Below are positions 50,122-60,330 of a stretch of 64,000 nucleotides of DNA, piece by piece (positions within the stretch are counted from its first letter, which is position 1; each line of letters opens with the position of its first letter). This DNA comes from Cryptomeria japonica (Eukaryota > Streptophyta > Pinopsida > Cupressales > Cupressaceae), in the NCBI RefSeq assembly GCF_030272615.1, contig NC_081407.1, positions 100,919,897-100,983,896 on the forward strand. The letters are read 5' to 3'. The position numbers were made by a program, and so were the translations under genes. The notes beneath the pieces were generated by a model that ran no database searches, had not been told where the DNA came from, and saw only the letters and a list, made by a program, of their open reading frames with translations.

Positions 50122-50223
50122 ACTCCCCCTTAGTAATTGTTGCAATTATAAAAATGAATTCATTACTCCCCCTAAACAGTACTTACAAAATTTTGACTCT
50201 TAAACTAATTATACTCCCCCTTT
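50122..50223 (-). promoter_or_regulatory. Three additional PPT-like tracts
   Basis: GGGGGAG-containing tracts on the minus strand occur at 50123-50132 (TAAGGGGGAG), 50165-50174 (TAGGGGGAGT) and 50213-50223 (AAAGGGGGAGT). Repeated PPT-like tracts upstream of the 3' LTR are a documented trait of Sirevirus-type Copia elements. Confidence 0.65.
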
Positions 50224-50361
50224 GACAACAATGCCAAATAGAAAAGTAAAATACATACGTTACATCAAAATTTGTCATAAAAAACTACATATATAGACAA
50301 ATAGAAGAGTTTTTAAGTCTTTACAATGCAATTCTCAAGAAAATATCACTGAAATGAAGCT

Positions 50362-53300
50362 TTAATTGTCCCATGTTTCTAACAGTGTCTCAGTAATCTC
50401 AACATGTGTCAAGATTTGAACTACAAACTCCTTCATAGGATCAACTGTACTCATCTCTGGGGTAGCCAAAATTGCTTCAGATTCCTTGTATGCTCTTTGT
50501 AGAATCTCAACTTTCAGTATTAACTGATTCTTTAGCTCCTTCAAGGATCTTATCCGCTTCACCTATTCAAAATTATAAATTTCTAATATGTGTTGTAAGG
50601 CATCAACTGATTTACGTAAAATCAAAGTGGAGTCTTGTACTGGTATGTAAGATTCACTTATCCTTTCCAGTTCCTTCTCTGTATCTTCTTTCTTTTTCTT
50701 TAAGTTGGAACAGAATAATGATACTTTAGATATACTAGCCAGAATTTTACCTCAAGTTTCTATTCTGATTTTCAAAAGATCTTTGTTCACTGTTAAAGCA
50801 ACCTTACCTTTGTCAATTTCTGAAATCAATTGTTTTCCTCTTCTCTTCTTGTAATCTTTTTTTGCTAAAGCATGAGCTACCTCTTCAAGTGATTTTAGTT
50901 GTTCACTAGCATCAACAACTAATTGTCCAAGCTTTGTAATAGGGTTAGCCAAATGTTTTGTATCAGTCTCCGGTAGGAGACTTGAAAAAATTTCAACAAT
51001 AGTTTGAATGGTCTTTGCTTCTCATTTCTTCTCTTTCAACCTTTTCTTATGTGAATGAGATTTCATTGCAGTAGCAATCTCCATTAACTTAGAAGAACTC
51101 AGACTATCCATATCTATAGGACCTTTAATACTTACAGAGTCCTCATCATCATCATCATCGATCAAAGTTTTCTTCTTCTTCTCTTGATCCTTATTATCTG
51201 TCTTCTCCTTTTTCTCTATCTTTTCTTCCTCTTTTTTCTCTTTCCATGTCTTTGTTTGTTCCTTCTGTGTTTTTGTAGTGACCGGTGGTAGTTGAATTTC
51301 AACATGATGTTCCTTTACCGATGGTGGCTGCATTTCCATACTTTGTTCAATAGTCGGTGCCTCCTCTGCCTTCTTTTCCTCAGCCATATCCTTCTGGCTA
51401 TCATTAATAGCATCATTTACAATTGTATCTATGCTTTTATTTACTGGTGAAGTTTTTATTCCTATGGATTGAGCATTCACTGGTTGCTCACTTGAGCTCT
51501 TATTAGTTTCCTTCTCACCTTCATTATTTACATCTTGTTGTTTCTCTTGGGGATCATCCATTTGTACATCAATATCTACTACATTTACATTATTTGTGTC
51601 ATTATTAACTGCATTACCAATTTCATCATCATCTGGTATATCTATAGGCTTAGTATCAACAAGGTCATTGTACAAGTACTTATTATCTGACTCTAAATTT
51701 GTAGGATTAACACCCTCAGGAAAATCTTCTCCCTTTAACTTATCAGGTGTATCATCCTCATCTTCCTCATCTTCTTCATCTTTTTCTTCTTCTTCAGGGA
51801 TGAGACCTAAAGATTTCTTTATCAAAATTTCAGTCTCCTTTTGGACTGATTCAGTATCACCTATCAACATTCTAGTCAGTCTTTTCTTGGATCTAAGAAA
51901 AGATTTTGCATTTACTTGTGCATTTTCTATTTCTTCCTCACTGGCTTCCGGTTACAGGTGCTTAAGAGTGTAATCAATAAATTATTTATCTTGTCTAATG
52001 GTGGCTTGCCATCTTGCATCAATAATATTATACAAAGTGTCTAGAATTTGCTCTTGTAGCTCAATGAGTGCTTTGCTATACTTGTTCACACTGAAGCTGA
52101 TTACTTCTTCAATCTCCCTTCGTTGACTTTCAGATAAATGAGTAAATAGTGTGTTTAAACCTTTGTAAATACCATACTCCTTAATAATTCTAATGATTCT
52201 AGTGAAATAATCTTCAAGTGTCAATATTTTTGTAGTTGCTTTACCTTTTTGAGTAGTCTTCTGCTTCTTAGCACTTGCCCTTAGTGCTTTCTTATCTTCT
52301 TTTGATTTTGTTTCCTCTATATCTGTCATCAGTTTGTGAGCTTTCTCCTTCTTTCTTTTTCCGGTTTGGGTAGGCACAACAGGAGGTTCAACAGTTTTAC
52401 CTTTCCTTCAGAATTGTATTTTAGAGGGTTTCCCTCTTTGAGATTCAGCGGGCTTCACCTTAGGTTCTTCTACTTTCTTCTTCTCAGCTACTCTGGCTGC
52501 TCTAGTCTTACCAGTGGGGGTACCAGTTGGTACACTAGAAGTTCCACCTTGTTGAGCCTTATATTTGGCTCTTGCTTTAGCTATATGTTCTTTTGTGATT
52601 CTGGCCTGCTCAACAAAGGCCTATACCCCTTTTCTTATTTTCATTGCAATCACCAGTTTCTGTAATTTAGAATGCACTTTCAGTAATTTCTCCTTGTAGG
52701 TTCCAAACCTCTCAGTGGTGGTATCGACCCGATGAGCTAACAAATGATTACCATAAGAAACAAGTAGATCTTTATCAACTTCATAACCAATGGGCATTAA
52801 CCATGTGGTCCTAGGAATAACAACTTCCATCAAGCATGTATCTGTGTCAACCATAAAACAGATATAATCCTCATACCGATTGACTCCTCTCCCAGTATGC
52901 ATTCCCTAGCATGCATTTCCTTCTAAAATTTCTTAAAATATCCCCATGAAATATCATCATACTTGTTTTTCAACATCATAATGCGATTCTTCATCTGCAA
53001 TAGGGAAGGTGTCCCGGTTATCCATTGTACATCACCAATACTAGGGAAAAAGTTTTGGAAATAAAAGAATAAGCCCATGATAAGCTGTCCAAACTTGAAT
53101 CTCATTTTCTTGTCTTTCTTCACAACTTCCAAATTTGTCACTAATTGGCTTCTCATTGCTTCACAAAGATCATAATCAACATCCTCCTTAATCATCCGAT
53201 AAGCAGTGTGAATAGCTGATGCTGTTCATTCTGCTTGAATAGAAAATTCTATAGCCAATCACCATAGATGGAAATTTAACATCATGATCATTAATATCAT

Positions 53301-53799
53301 TCATGGTCATGACTCTTTTATCCCATTTAGATCCAGTTAACTTCTCAACATCATTCTTAGGTATAGACCTAAGCAATGGCACTTCACCGGTTGAGAAGAA
53401 GTCGATTACAACATGGATTTCTTGCTTAATGATTTTGTGAGGTCTGTCCAACCACATAAACTGATCATGAATACGGTTCAAAATAAATCTCACCAACTTG
53501 TCATCAAAATCATCAATGAAATTGATCACATGATGAAAACCTTTATCGGCTATGCTTCTGAACTGTTCTTTCAATCTTCCTTGTTCATTACATAGAGATC
53601 TGTATTGCTCATAAATAATTGCAACTCCCAAGTCTTCAAGTTTACACTGATAAAAGGATCTTACATCCTCTACATGCAAAACACCATTTGGTACACCAGA
53701 TAGGGCACCGACAGGGTCAATTTCCTCTGATTTGTATAGATGTCATTTGTATTTAGTTCTTGCCCTCTCGGTCACATCAACTAGATGCGGAGTATCCAT
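50362..53799 (-). pseudogene. ORF2 of the Sirevirus-like element: long unrecognised protein (about 1,146 codons)
   Basis: The frame runs from ATG at 53799 (MDTPHLVDVTERA) to a TAA at 50362. It is interrupted by nine stops (53743, 52923, 52621, 52408, 51982, 51952, 51022, 50752, 50563) and two compensating frame shifts near 53200 and 52910. Residues 1-390 look globular with aromatic-rich segments (DDKLVRFILNRIHDQFMWLD, FGQLIMGLFFYFQNFFP, PRTTWLMPIGYEVDKDLL). There follow a basic K/T/P-rich linker, a helical segment (LTLEDYFTRIIRIIKEYG), an acidic stretch (EEEEKDEEDEEDEDD), an E/K-rich repeat-like stretch with a DDDDDED run, and a C-terminal helical, coiled-coil-like part. I recognise no family and see no catalytic motif. 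It occupies the place of pol. Alternatives are an env-like accessory ORF or a captured host gene; neither is supported by a motif. Confidence 0.6.
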
Positions 53800-54281
53800 A
53801 CTACAATATGCGAAACTTTGAAGCAAAGAATAAGATTAATTGATAAATATCTCTTCTGCTTCGGTGCTAGGGTTTTCAACCGTAAAAAACTTTCAATACT
53901 TGATCACCGAATCAAACTTTACTTTGATCACCTCGGATGCTGGTAAATGATCTGAATGTTGCTTGCACAAACTTATCTCTTCTTTGTTTGCTTCACCAAG
54001 AGTTCTCAAGATACAAAGTGACAAATGAAATTCAAAAAGTTCTATTTATTTGTACTTTAACTATTGCAATAAATGCATTTACCGACAAAACCCTAAAATG
54101 CCTTAGCAAACTCTAAAGCATATTACCAGTAGCAAAAACTCAATGATATTTACTGGTTATGATCCAAAAACACATCAAAACATCAAAATGCATCAGAATA
54201 TGCATATTTAACATACAATACATCATCTAGGGGCTCAACTCAAGATTTGACAATAAGCTCATCCGAAGTTGTAGAAAAAAC
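53800..54281 (-). other. Spacer between ORF1 and ORF2
   Basis: About 480 bp contains no long minus-strand frame. On the minus strand it would be a leader for ORF2, so ORF2 is either translated from a separate or spliced RNA or was once preceded by other coding sequence. I see no clear splice or promoter signal. Confidence 0.4.
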
Positions 54282-55574
54282 TTAGTTTGTTGGAGATGGA
54301 TTCTCCACATTAGGTGCAGAATCTGATTCCTGAGATGGTTTGTCATCACTCTTCTTCTTCCAGGTCTTATTCATCTCAGCTTTGGTTTCTTCAATAACAA
54401 CCTTCTTTTTTCCTTTCTAGTCTGCAGGATGATTCACTGGTTGGTTCTTTTGTGTTCTACAAAACTTGGCAATGTGTCCCAATTTGTTGCAATGATAGCA
54501 TGCCATTCCAGATGGTCTGCAAGGTCTTGAGTTACCTCTACCTATTCTTCTTCTGCAGTTCATTGCCACATGTCCAAAATTGTTGCAGATTGAACAAGTC
54601 ACATTGACTCTTTTTTTGATCTCATAAGGAATAGATCAATTAACGTAGGGTCTTTTCCATTTTGTGTTCCTCCGATCAGTGAAATTCCTTCTCTAGTCAC
54701 CAATAGGTCTTGGGTTCATGTGAGGTGCTGGATTGTTTGCTCCATATCTGCATTCAACTAATCTATGTGCATACATGTTGCATGTATAACAATAACCTTC
54801 AAATCTCCTAGGCACATATATAGTATTAGGTCTATAACCAATATTAGCATCAGATCTGCTTCTACAAACATTAGTAGTATGTCCTGGTTTACGATAGTTA
54901 AAGAAAACAGGTTTGTAATCTTTCTTACTAGTAGGCTTCTGAGCCTTAGGAGTAGTTTTACCTTCATGCATGTGGCTCTTGGTACCGAAAGGTTCTCCCT
55001 TCTCAGATGTATTATATCCTAACCTAGATGTATCACCTTTCATCCTTTGAGATTGGATCTATTCATCCAACATAGAGGAGCTCTTGTTGAATTTATCAAG
55101 CTTCTCACTAGCCTCAACAAGTTCCTTTGTAAGACCTTCATTTCTTTTCATGAGGATCTCTCTAAGAGACATTTCTATTTCAAGATCTGACTCTAATGTT
55201 TCTTCTTTCTCCTCATGCCAATGTTCATACAAAGTTGCATTCTCCTACTTGATCTTAAAGATTTCATGCTCTTTACCTCAGATCTGATCCTTGACCTTTC
55301 TTCTAGCTTCAAGTTTCTCACTCATCCAGATTGTAAGTGCTTCTAGCTCTCTTCTCAGGTTAGTATTCTCACCATTCAGATTCTCCACTTATTCAACTAG
55401 TGCATCAATGTTCACCTCATCTGAAGAGCTATTGTCAAAGATCTCCAACAATTGTTCGGTCAGTTCCTTCCTTTTAGCTAGTGATGTCTTATACTTGCCT
55501 CTTAGGGTTTCTAGCTCATCCTTGGTTTCAACAAGTTCTCTAGCTATCTCTCTATAGATCATTCCTTCACCCAT
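54282..55574 (-). pseudogene. ORF1 of the Sirevirus-like element: Gag C-terminal region (coiled coil and CCHC knuckles)
   Basis: The frame runs from ATG at 55574 (MGEGMIYREIARELVETKDE), 54 bases beyond the primer binding site, to a TAA at 54282. That is 431 codons in a single frame with seven stops. Residues 1-170 have E/K/L-rich heptad-like coiled-coil sequence. Four zinc-knuckle positions follow: the first (NYRKPGHTTNVC) has lost its leading Cys pair; CYTCNMYAHRLVEC, CSICNNFGHVAMNC and CYHCNKLGHIAKFC keep all four ligands. The capsid part expected at the N-terminus of Copia Gag is absent, which is odd because the frame starts at the normal Gag start position. Knuckles would bind element RNA and the coiled coil would allow assembly with a helper Gag. 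Confidence 0.72.
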
Positions 55575-55627
55575 ATTTTCCTTAGGATTAGAGATCCCTT
55601 CCAAGAGGTTAAACCTTAAAGAAGTTA

Positions 55628-55640
55628 GGCTCCGATACCA
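55628..55640 (-). promoter_or_regulatory. Primer binding site (tRNA-iMet type) of the Sirevirus-like element
   Basis: The minus strand reads TGGTATCGGAGCC, two bases from the inner LTR end. It matches the initiator-Met consensus TGGTATCAGAGC with one change. It fixes element direction and the LTR boundary at 55643. Confidence 0.9.
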
Positions 55641-55642
55641 AT

Positions 55643-56880
55643 TGATGAACTTATAAGGCACTGAGAGGGGGGTGAATCAGTGATAGCAAAAGCAATACAA
55701 ATCTGAATATTAATTTCACCAACTTAAAACTCAATAGGCATATAAGAAATAACACCAAGTATGAAATTACCAAACAAATCATAAGCCACATGATACAAGA
55801 GTTTATACATGGAAAAAAAATGATGGGAGTTAGTACCCACAAGATCCACTATCTACAGTATAGAGATCTGACTAGTTAAGGTCTACAACACCTGGTTAGG
55901 GGCACACCCTGTTAGAAGTGTCTAAGCCCAGTTAAGAGCTTTAAAAAATTACATGTGAGGACCAGTCAAATTACTGGGATTTGAAAACACAAGCTAATGT
56001 GTCACTTGGTTAGAGGATTTAATGATCAGAACTATGAGGATCTGACTACACCTTGTTAGGAGTGACCTTATTAGAGGATTTTCTTACTGCAGCTATTAGG
56101 AAGACAACAAGTACAAATAATCTCAATTAAACACCTTCTATGTCTAATAAGATCCACTTCAGAACATTACAACATCACAAAGACTTCATCTCTCAACTCC
56201 TCTGATCTTCGCACTATTAGAAATACAAAATTCTCTCATCACATCTCACACTATCAAGCTCATGTATATATATCCTTTCATACCTCATCACATAATTAAA
56301 ATTATCACAAGGTTAGCTAGAACCTTATTACAATTCCCTAGGTTCAATGCATCTAGACAATCTTGCATTGTATGCTTTAGTTATGTCGGCCACCGACATA
56401 ACAAATCCAATTCTGTGTCGTTTTACCGATCTGTGTGATTTTCATCACTACCGGTTAATTGTGTTTCTTGATCTCTGCCTTGTTGATCAAATCTCATTCA
56501 TTTGATCAAATTTTCTCGTGCGTTCATGAAGTTATCTTCATCTGATAGTCATCAATGGTGCTGCAAATCCACATTCCTTCATCCTTCATGGATTTCATGT
56601 ACCGGTTGCCGGTGTGAAACTTTGTTAGTCATTTTACTGGTTGAAGTCCTAATTACCGGTTCTGATGAAATTGTCTCTGCTTTACTATTTAAGTTTAGTC
56701 GGTTGAACTGGAGGACTTACATGACTTGAATAAACATAGTTTCCATCAGTGAGAACATACAAAACAGTCATCATACACAAATCTAATCTCTATGCACAAC
56801 AGACATATACTGGTTGTATCAAGCAAACATACATTACATTCTATTACATTGCCGGTTGACCAAATGATCAAATGCCAATA
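55643..56880 (-). repeat. 5' LTR of the Sirevirus-like element (complete, 1,238 bp)
   Basis: On the plus strand it begins TGATGAACTTATAAGG and ends AAATGCCAATA; the last dinucleotide of the consensus CA is TA here. It has several CCGGT motifs (near 56452, 56602, 56609, 56658 and 56852). A segment resembling the end of the solo LTR at 40861 (GAGAGGGGGGTGAATCAG) occurs near 55662-55680. Confidence 0.88.
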
Positions 56881-56929
56881 GTTTGTCTTGTCAACATAGC
56901 TAAAAATGAATCTAGAAGGATGAAACCTA

Positions 56930-58443
56930 CAATTTAGTGTGGGTTACATTGACATTCCTATTTCTTGTTGGGATGCATTTGGAGGGTGAGTATTAGTGAA
57001 CCAAGTAATGGGATGATGCATACAATAAGGTTGCATCCACTTCCTATTGTCACCTGAGCACCATGTGTGAGTTAATCATTGTGTACATGTATAATAAAGG
57101 CCTCATTTGTTATGTATTGTTATATTTATGTCATTTCTAGTGACCACAACTTATAGTATGGGGTGCTTGTCTTGTCATCAGAAAAAAATTAACTATGAAG
57201 ATGATGGGATCCTTGGTTTTAGTATAGGTTGAGTTGAGATTCCTCTTTCTAGTTGGGATACACCTAAAGGCTTATGTGCTGGTGAACTAGGAAAAGTAGA
57301 CTCAAATATAGACACACATTCTAAAGTAGGTGCTTCCTTAAGTGATAGTAGAAACAACCCTTACAACCCTTATGCAACTACACTGGTAGACTATGTCACA
57401 AGGTGTCATGTGTTACCAAAAAGGATAATTCTTCTTGTTGGATATTGGATTGTGAAGGAGACATTCTTTGGCTAATAAATAGAAAATTTCAAGTCATTCT
57501 TATTAGATATGTTTGACTCTACAAAATTTTTACTATTTTTATAATGGAATTCAACAAAAGCTAGGGAATAATGGAAATCGAAGCATTAGGTTCCTTGAAG
57601 ATTTAGTGACAGATACGTGAAAGATAACTTTTTATTCTCCCATTCATGGATTGACTATTGTATCACACTTATTTCAAAGTTGTGGTTAAACTAGATTGTG
57701 AATGATAGGCATGTTAAACCAGTCCAAATCATTAGAAAATTGAGTCACTCACAATTGGTTGTAATGGTTGAAGAAGAGATGAAGCATACATACAATAATG
57801 TAAATAAAGTGGTTCTTAAATGTATAAATAAACTTTTATAAAAATAGATAGACTATACCTTAAAGAGTCTCTCTAAGTAGGATGATTATACTCAATTGTT
57901 TCAAGTAGTGAAATTTGGTTGGATGTCATCTATTTTAGAGTGGCCCATATGATGTTCATTTCTTTAAAATAATATATTGAGCATGCTTTCTTAATTCTTC
58001 TTTGATCTTCTTGAATTTTAGTCAGTTGTTTATTTGACCCACTTACATAGTTTGTGTCAAATTCTTTCAAATCAATCACAAATTAATGGAGCTATGACTC
58101 ACAAAGAAAGAAGAGGAGTGGACAATAGTGTAGGTGGGAGAGCACCATGTGTGGCAAACCTTGCTCACATATTAAGCACCTTTTACACAAGACTTAGTTG
58201 TAGATTTTTTGGATAAAAAGAGTGATTGTGTTGAAAGATATTATTGAGGGAGAGAAGTAGATGCTACTATAGTTGGACTAGTGGAGCTCAAATTTGAGGA
58301 GGAAGTCTCCATTGAGGATAAGTTTGTAAGACTCATATTAAAACTTGGATCTCCCAACCTATTCAAGGATCTTGAACTCAAAAGAGATAATAAATTAGAT
58401 CATAAAAAACATGAAATGTGCTTTGAATTTGAGTCAATGTAAG
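56930..58443 (+). pseudogene. Decayed plus-strand coding remnant of unknown origin, with an internal repeat
   Basis: Reading the plus strand with frame corrections gives protein-like stretches: VGYIDIPISCWDAFGG near 56945, VEIPLSSWDTPKGLCAGELG near 57235, then a stop-free run to about 57475 (NNPYNPYATTLVDYVTRC near 57360), ISKLWLN near 57675, SHSQLVVMVEEEMKH near 57745 and EVDATIVGLVELKFEEEV near 58260. The first two blocks are diverged copies of one motif, which suggests a repeated domain. The family is not recognised and no start codon can be assigned. It is probably a mobile-element or host-gene relic. Confidence 0.35.
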
Positions 58444-58698
58444 GCCCCCAAAGAGTCATATAGATGAGCACAAAGTTAGGACATACCACATTGTAGTTGG
58501 AATTTGTGTAAAATGAAGGCATTAAGATAGATAAGAGAAAGCTTATGAATTAAGACCATATAATCAATCAACTAAAAAAAATCATGCCATAGAAATACAT
58601 AATATATTTATTTAAGAAATTGTAAAATCTAGATGTCAAATAGGGGAAAATTGTTAAATCAATAATAAACTTTAACATTTAGACTAACCATTTAAAAG

Positions 58699-58986
58699 AT
58701 GACACAAAGGAAGTCTCTAAGTATATCAATATTTTTTTTCTATTCATTCAAAATCAAATATTTCACATTCTATACAAGGGGCCTATTGAGTAGTGCTCAT
58801 AGAGGAGTTTTCATAGAAACAAAAAAATCATGGAAAGAAAAGGTAGAAGAAAAAAGGTTAAACATGGTAATGGAAGACACACTTATGAATAGAAAGAAGT
58901 TATGTGCTAAACATGGTGATGGAAGAGGCCAATTAGGACCATCTCAACATGTGAATCAAATTGTGCATGAATTGGGCTGCATTTAA
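58699..58986 (+). pseudogene. Short hypothetical frame
   Basis: A 95-codon plus-strand frame. The first 35 residues are hydrophobic and low-complexity; the second half is hydrophilic and more protein-like (KSWKEKVEEKRLNMVMEDTL). It may continue the remnant at 56930-58443. No domain is recognised. Confidence 0.25.
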
Positions 58987-59619
58987 TGACAAACAACATT
59001 TTTTCTGTCTGTATTGTCAAAATCCTTTCATCAAACATGAAATTAGGATTTTGATCAAGGGATTCTTATGCAACCAATAATTTTTGTACAACTAATAAGT
59101 CAACTCATCTTAGCCTTCAGATCTATATATTATGAACATAGCTATAAAGGGATGATCTACAATATTTTCTCTTATATTATCTCAATAATATTGAAAAAAA
59201 AACTTGGCACTATTCCTTTGTGAATCTTGAGTTAAATATCAAAGTATTGAATGTATAAACCTTCAAGGGTAATTCATTGAATATTTTCACTTGAAATAAA
59301 TAAAATATTGAGTTCAATCACAATGGTATGTTTTATTCAAAGCCATAGAGGAAAATGAACTTGTGTAGTAAGGGGCTTTAGAAGAATATCTTAAAATACT
59401 CTCAAAACAATGAAGAATGTGAGATAATTTTATCTAGAAAGAAGAAGAGATTAAAAAAACTAAAAATTCTGATATTTTTAATGATTTTTCTGCAAGTCTG
59501 AGTGATCTGAGAGTAACACTGGGATTTTACTAATGGTTCCAGTGAATTTAATGTTCATTAGATAGGTCATATATTAAAATTCTGGTGTTATTAATTGTCA
59601 TTGCTCAGTACATGTGTCG
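58987..59619. other. AT-rich intergenic DNA
   Basis: No frame, RNA gene or repeat terminus is supported here. Confidence 0.5.
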
Positions 59620-60330
59620 GTAAAAATTGAGGTCAATTTGGCTGTCATTATATTATTTAGTTCTTCAATTGGACACCCATATAATCATCATCACTAAAGA
59701 TATTCATTTAAATTTGACACCCATTTGACTATCATCTATAAAGTATGAGGTCAAATTTGACATTCATTTATTTGTCATCTCAAAAAAGAGTTTGAATTTG
59801 ATGTGTGTTCAAACATCATTTCTAACTTTAGTGAATTAAATTTGACTAGCATTTAACATGTCAAGGATAAATCAATTGAATAAATTTGATATTCTTTTGA
59901 GAGTCACACAAATATTAGAAGTTAAATTTGATGTCTGTTTTTTATTAGAGATAAAACAGGTTTTGAGGGGACCCGAAACCCCTTAGAACAAGTTTTGAAG
60001 GGACCTGAAACCCTTAGATTTTACACGGATTTGAAACCCAAAATAGACAGCTACCAAAGGATTCAACATTGATAATCAACAACCCAAACTCAGCCAAGCA
60101 TCGAAGAGTTAAATTTGATGTTTGTTTGGGTGTTAGTGTACACATTTGAAGGTTAAATTTGACAGAAATTAATCTGTCATGCATATAATTAATTGGGCCT
60201 AATTTTGATGTATGTTTAGTTGTCATCGATTAGAACTATATGATAAATTTAATGCTCATTTTGAGTCAGAAGTAGCAATATGAGAAGTTAGATATGATGT
60301 TCAGTTGACCATCATTTCAAAGATTTACAT
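59620..60330. repeat. Degenerate short tandem repeat (TTAAATTTGA-type motif)
   Basis: The motif TTAAATTTGATGT or a variant followed by a GTTTG..TCAT-type tail recurs about every 50-70 bp (for example near 59706, 59749, 59790, 59838, 59922, 60109, 60153). Units are strongly diverged, so this is an old minisatellite. A 167-bp insertion interrupts it. Confidence 0.5.
59941..60107 (-). mobile_element. Short retroelement insertion (SINE or 5'-truncated LINE), flanked by a 20-bp repeat
   Basis: The 167-bp block is flanked by GTTAAATTTGATGTCTGTTT (59921-59940) and GTTAAATTTGATGTTTGTTT (60108-60127), 19 of 20 identical. On the minus strand it ends in an A/T-rich tail (TTTTATCTCTAATAAA), preceded by two copies of a GGTTTC(A/G)GGTCCC element. 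An A-rich 3' tail plus a long target duplication fits target-primed retrotransposition. The flanking repeat could instead be two units of the surrounding minisatellite. Confidence 0.5.

Larger units (their letters stand above)
49208..56880 (-). mobile_element. Sirevirus-like Copia LTR element without pol, carrying a long unknown ORF
   Basis: Two LTR copies (49208-50014 truncated, 55643-56880 complete) flank an internal region with an iMet-type primer binding site at the right and a polypurine tract at the left, so the element reads on the minus strand. ORF1 is a Gag C-terminal region with coiled coil and CCHC knuckles. ORF2 is a long unrecognised protein. No protease, integrase, RT or RNase H motif is visible in the internal 5.6 kb. 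Multiple PPT-like tracts next to the 3' LTR and CCGG-containing motifs in the LTRs are known features of the Sirevirus branch of Copia, which supports that placement. It is probably a non-autonomous derivative mobilised in trans. Confidence 0.75.

Noticed and set aside
51596-51973. 125-codon plus-strand Ser-rich frame
   Set aside because: It is the antisense shadow of the acidic Asp/Glu-rich stretch of ORF2; the S run is the complement of GAT/GAA codons.
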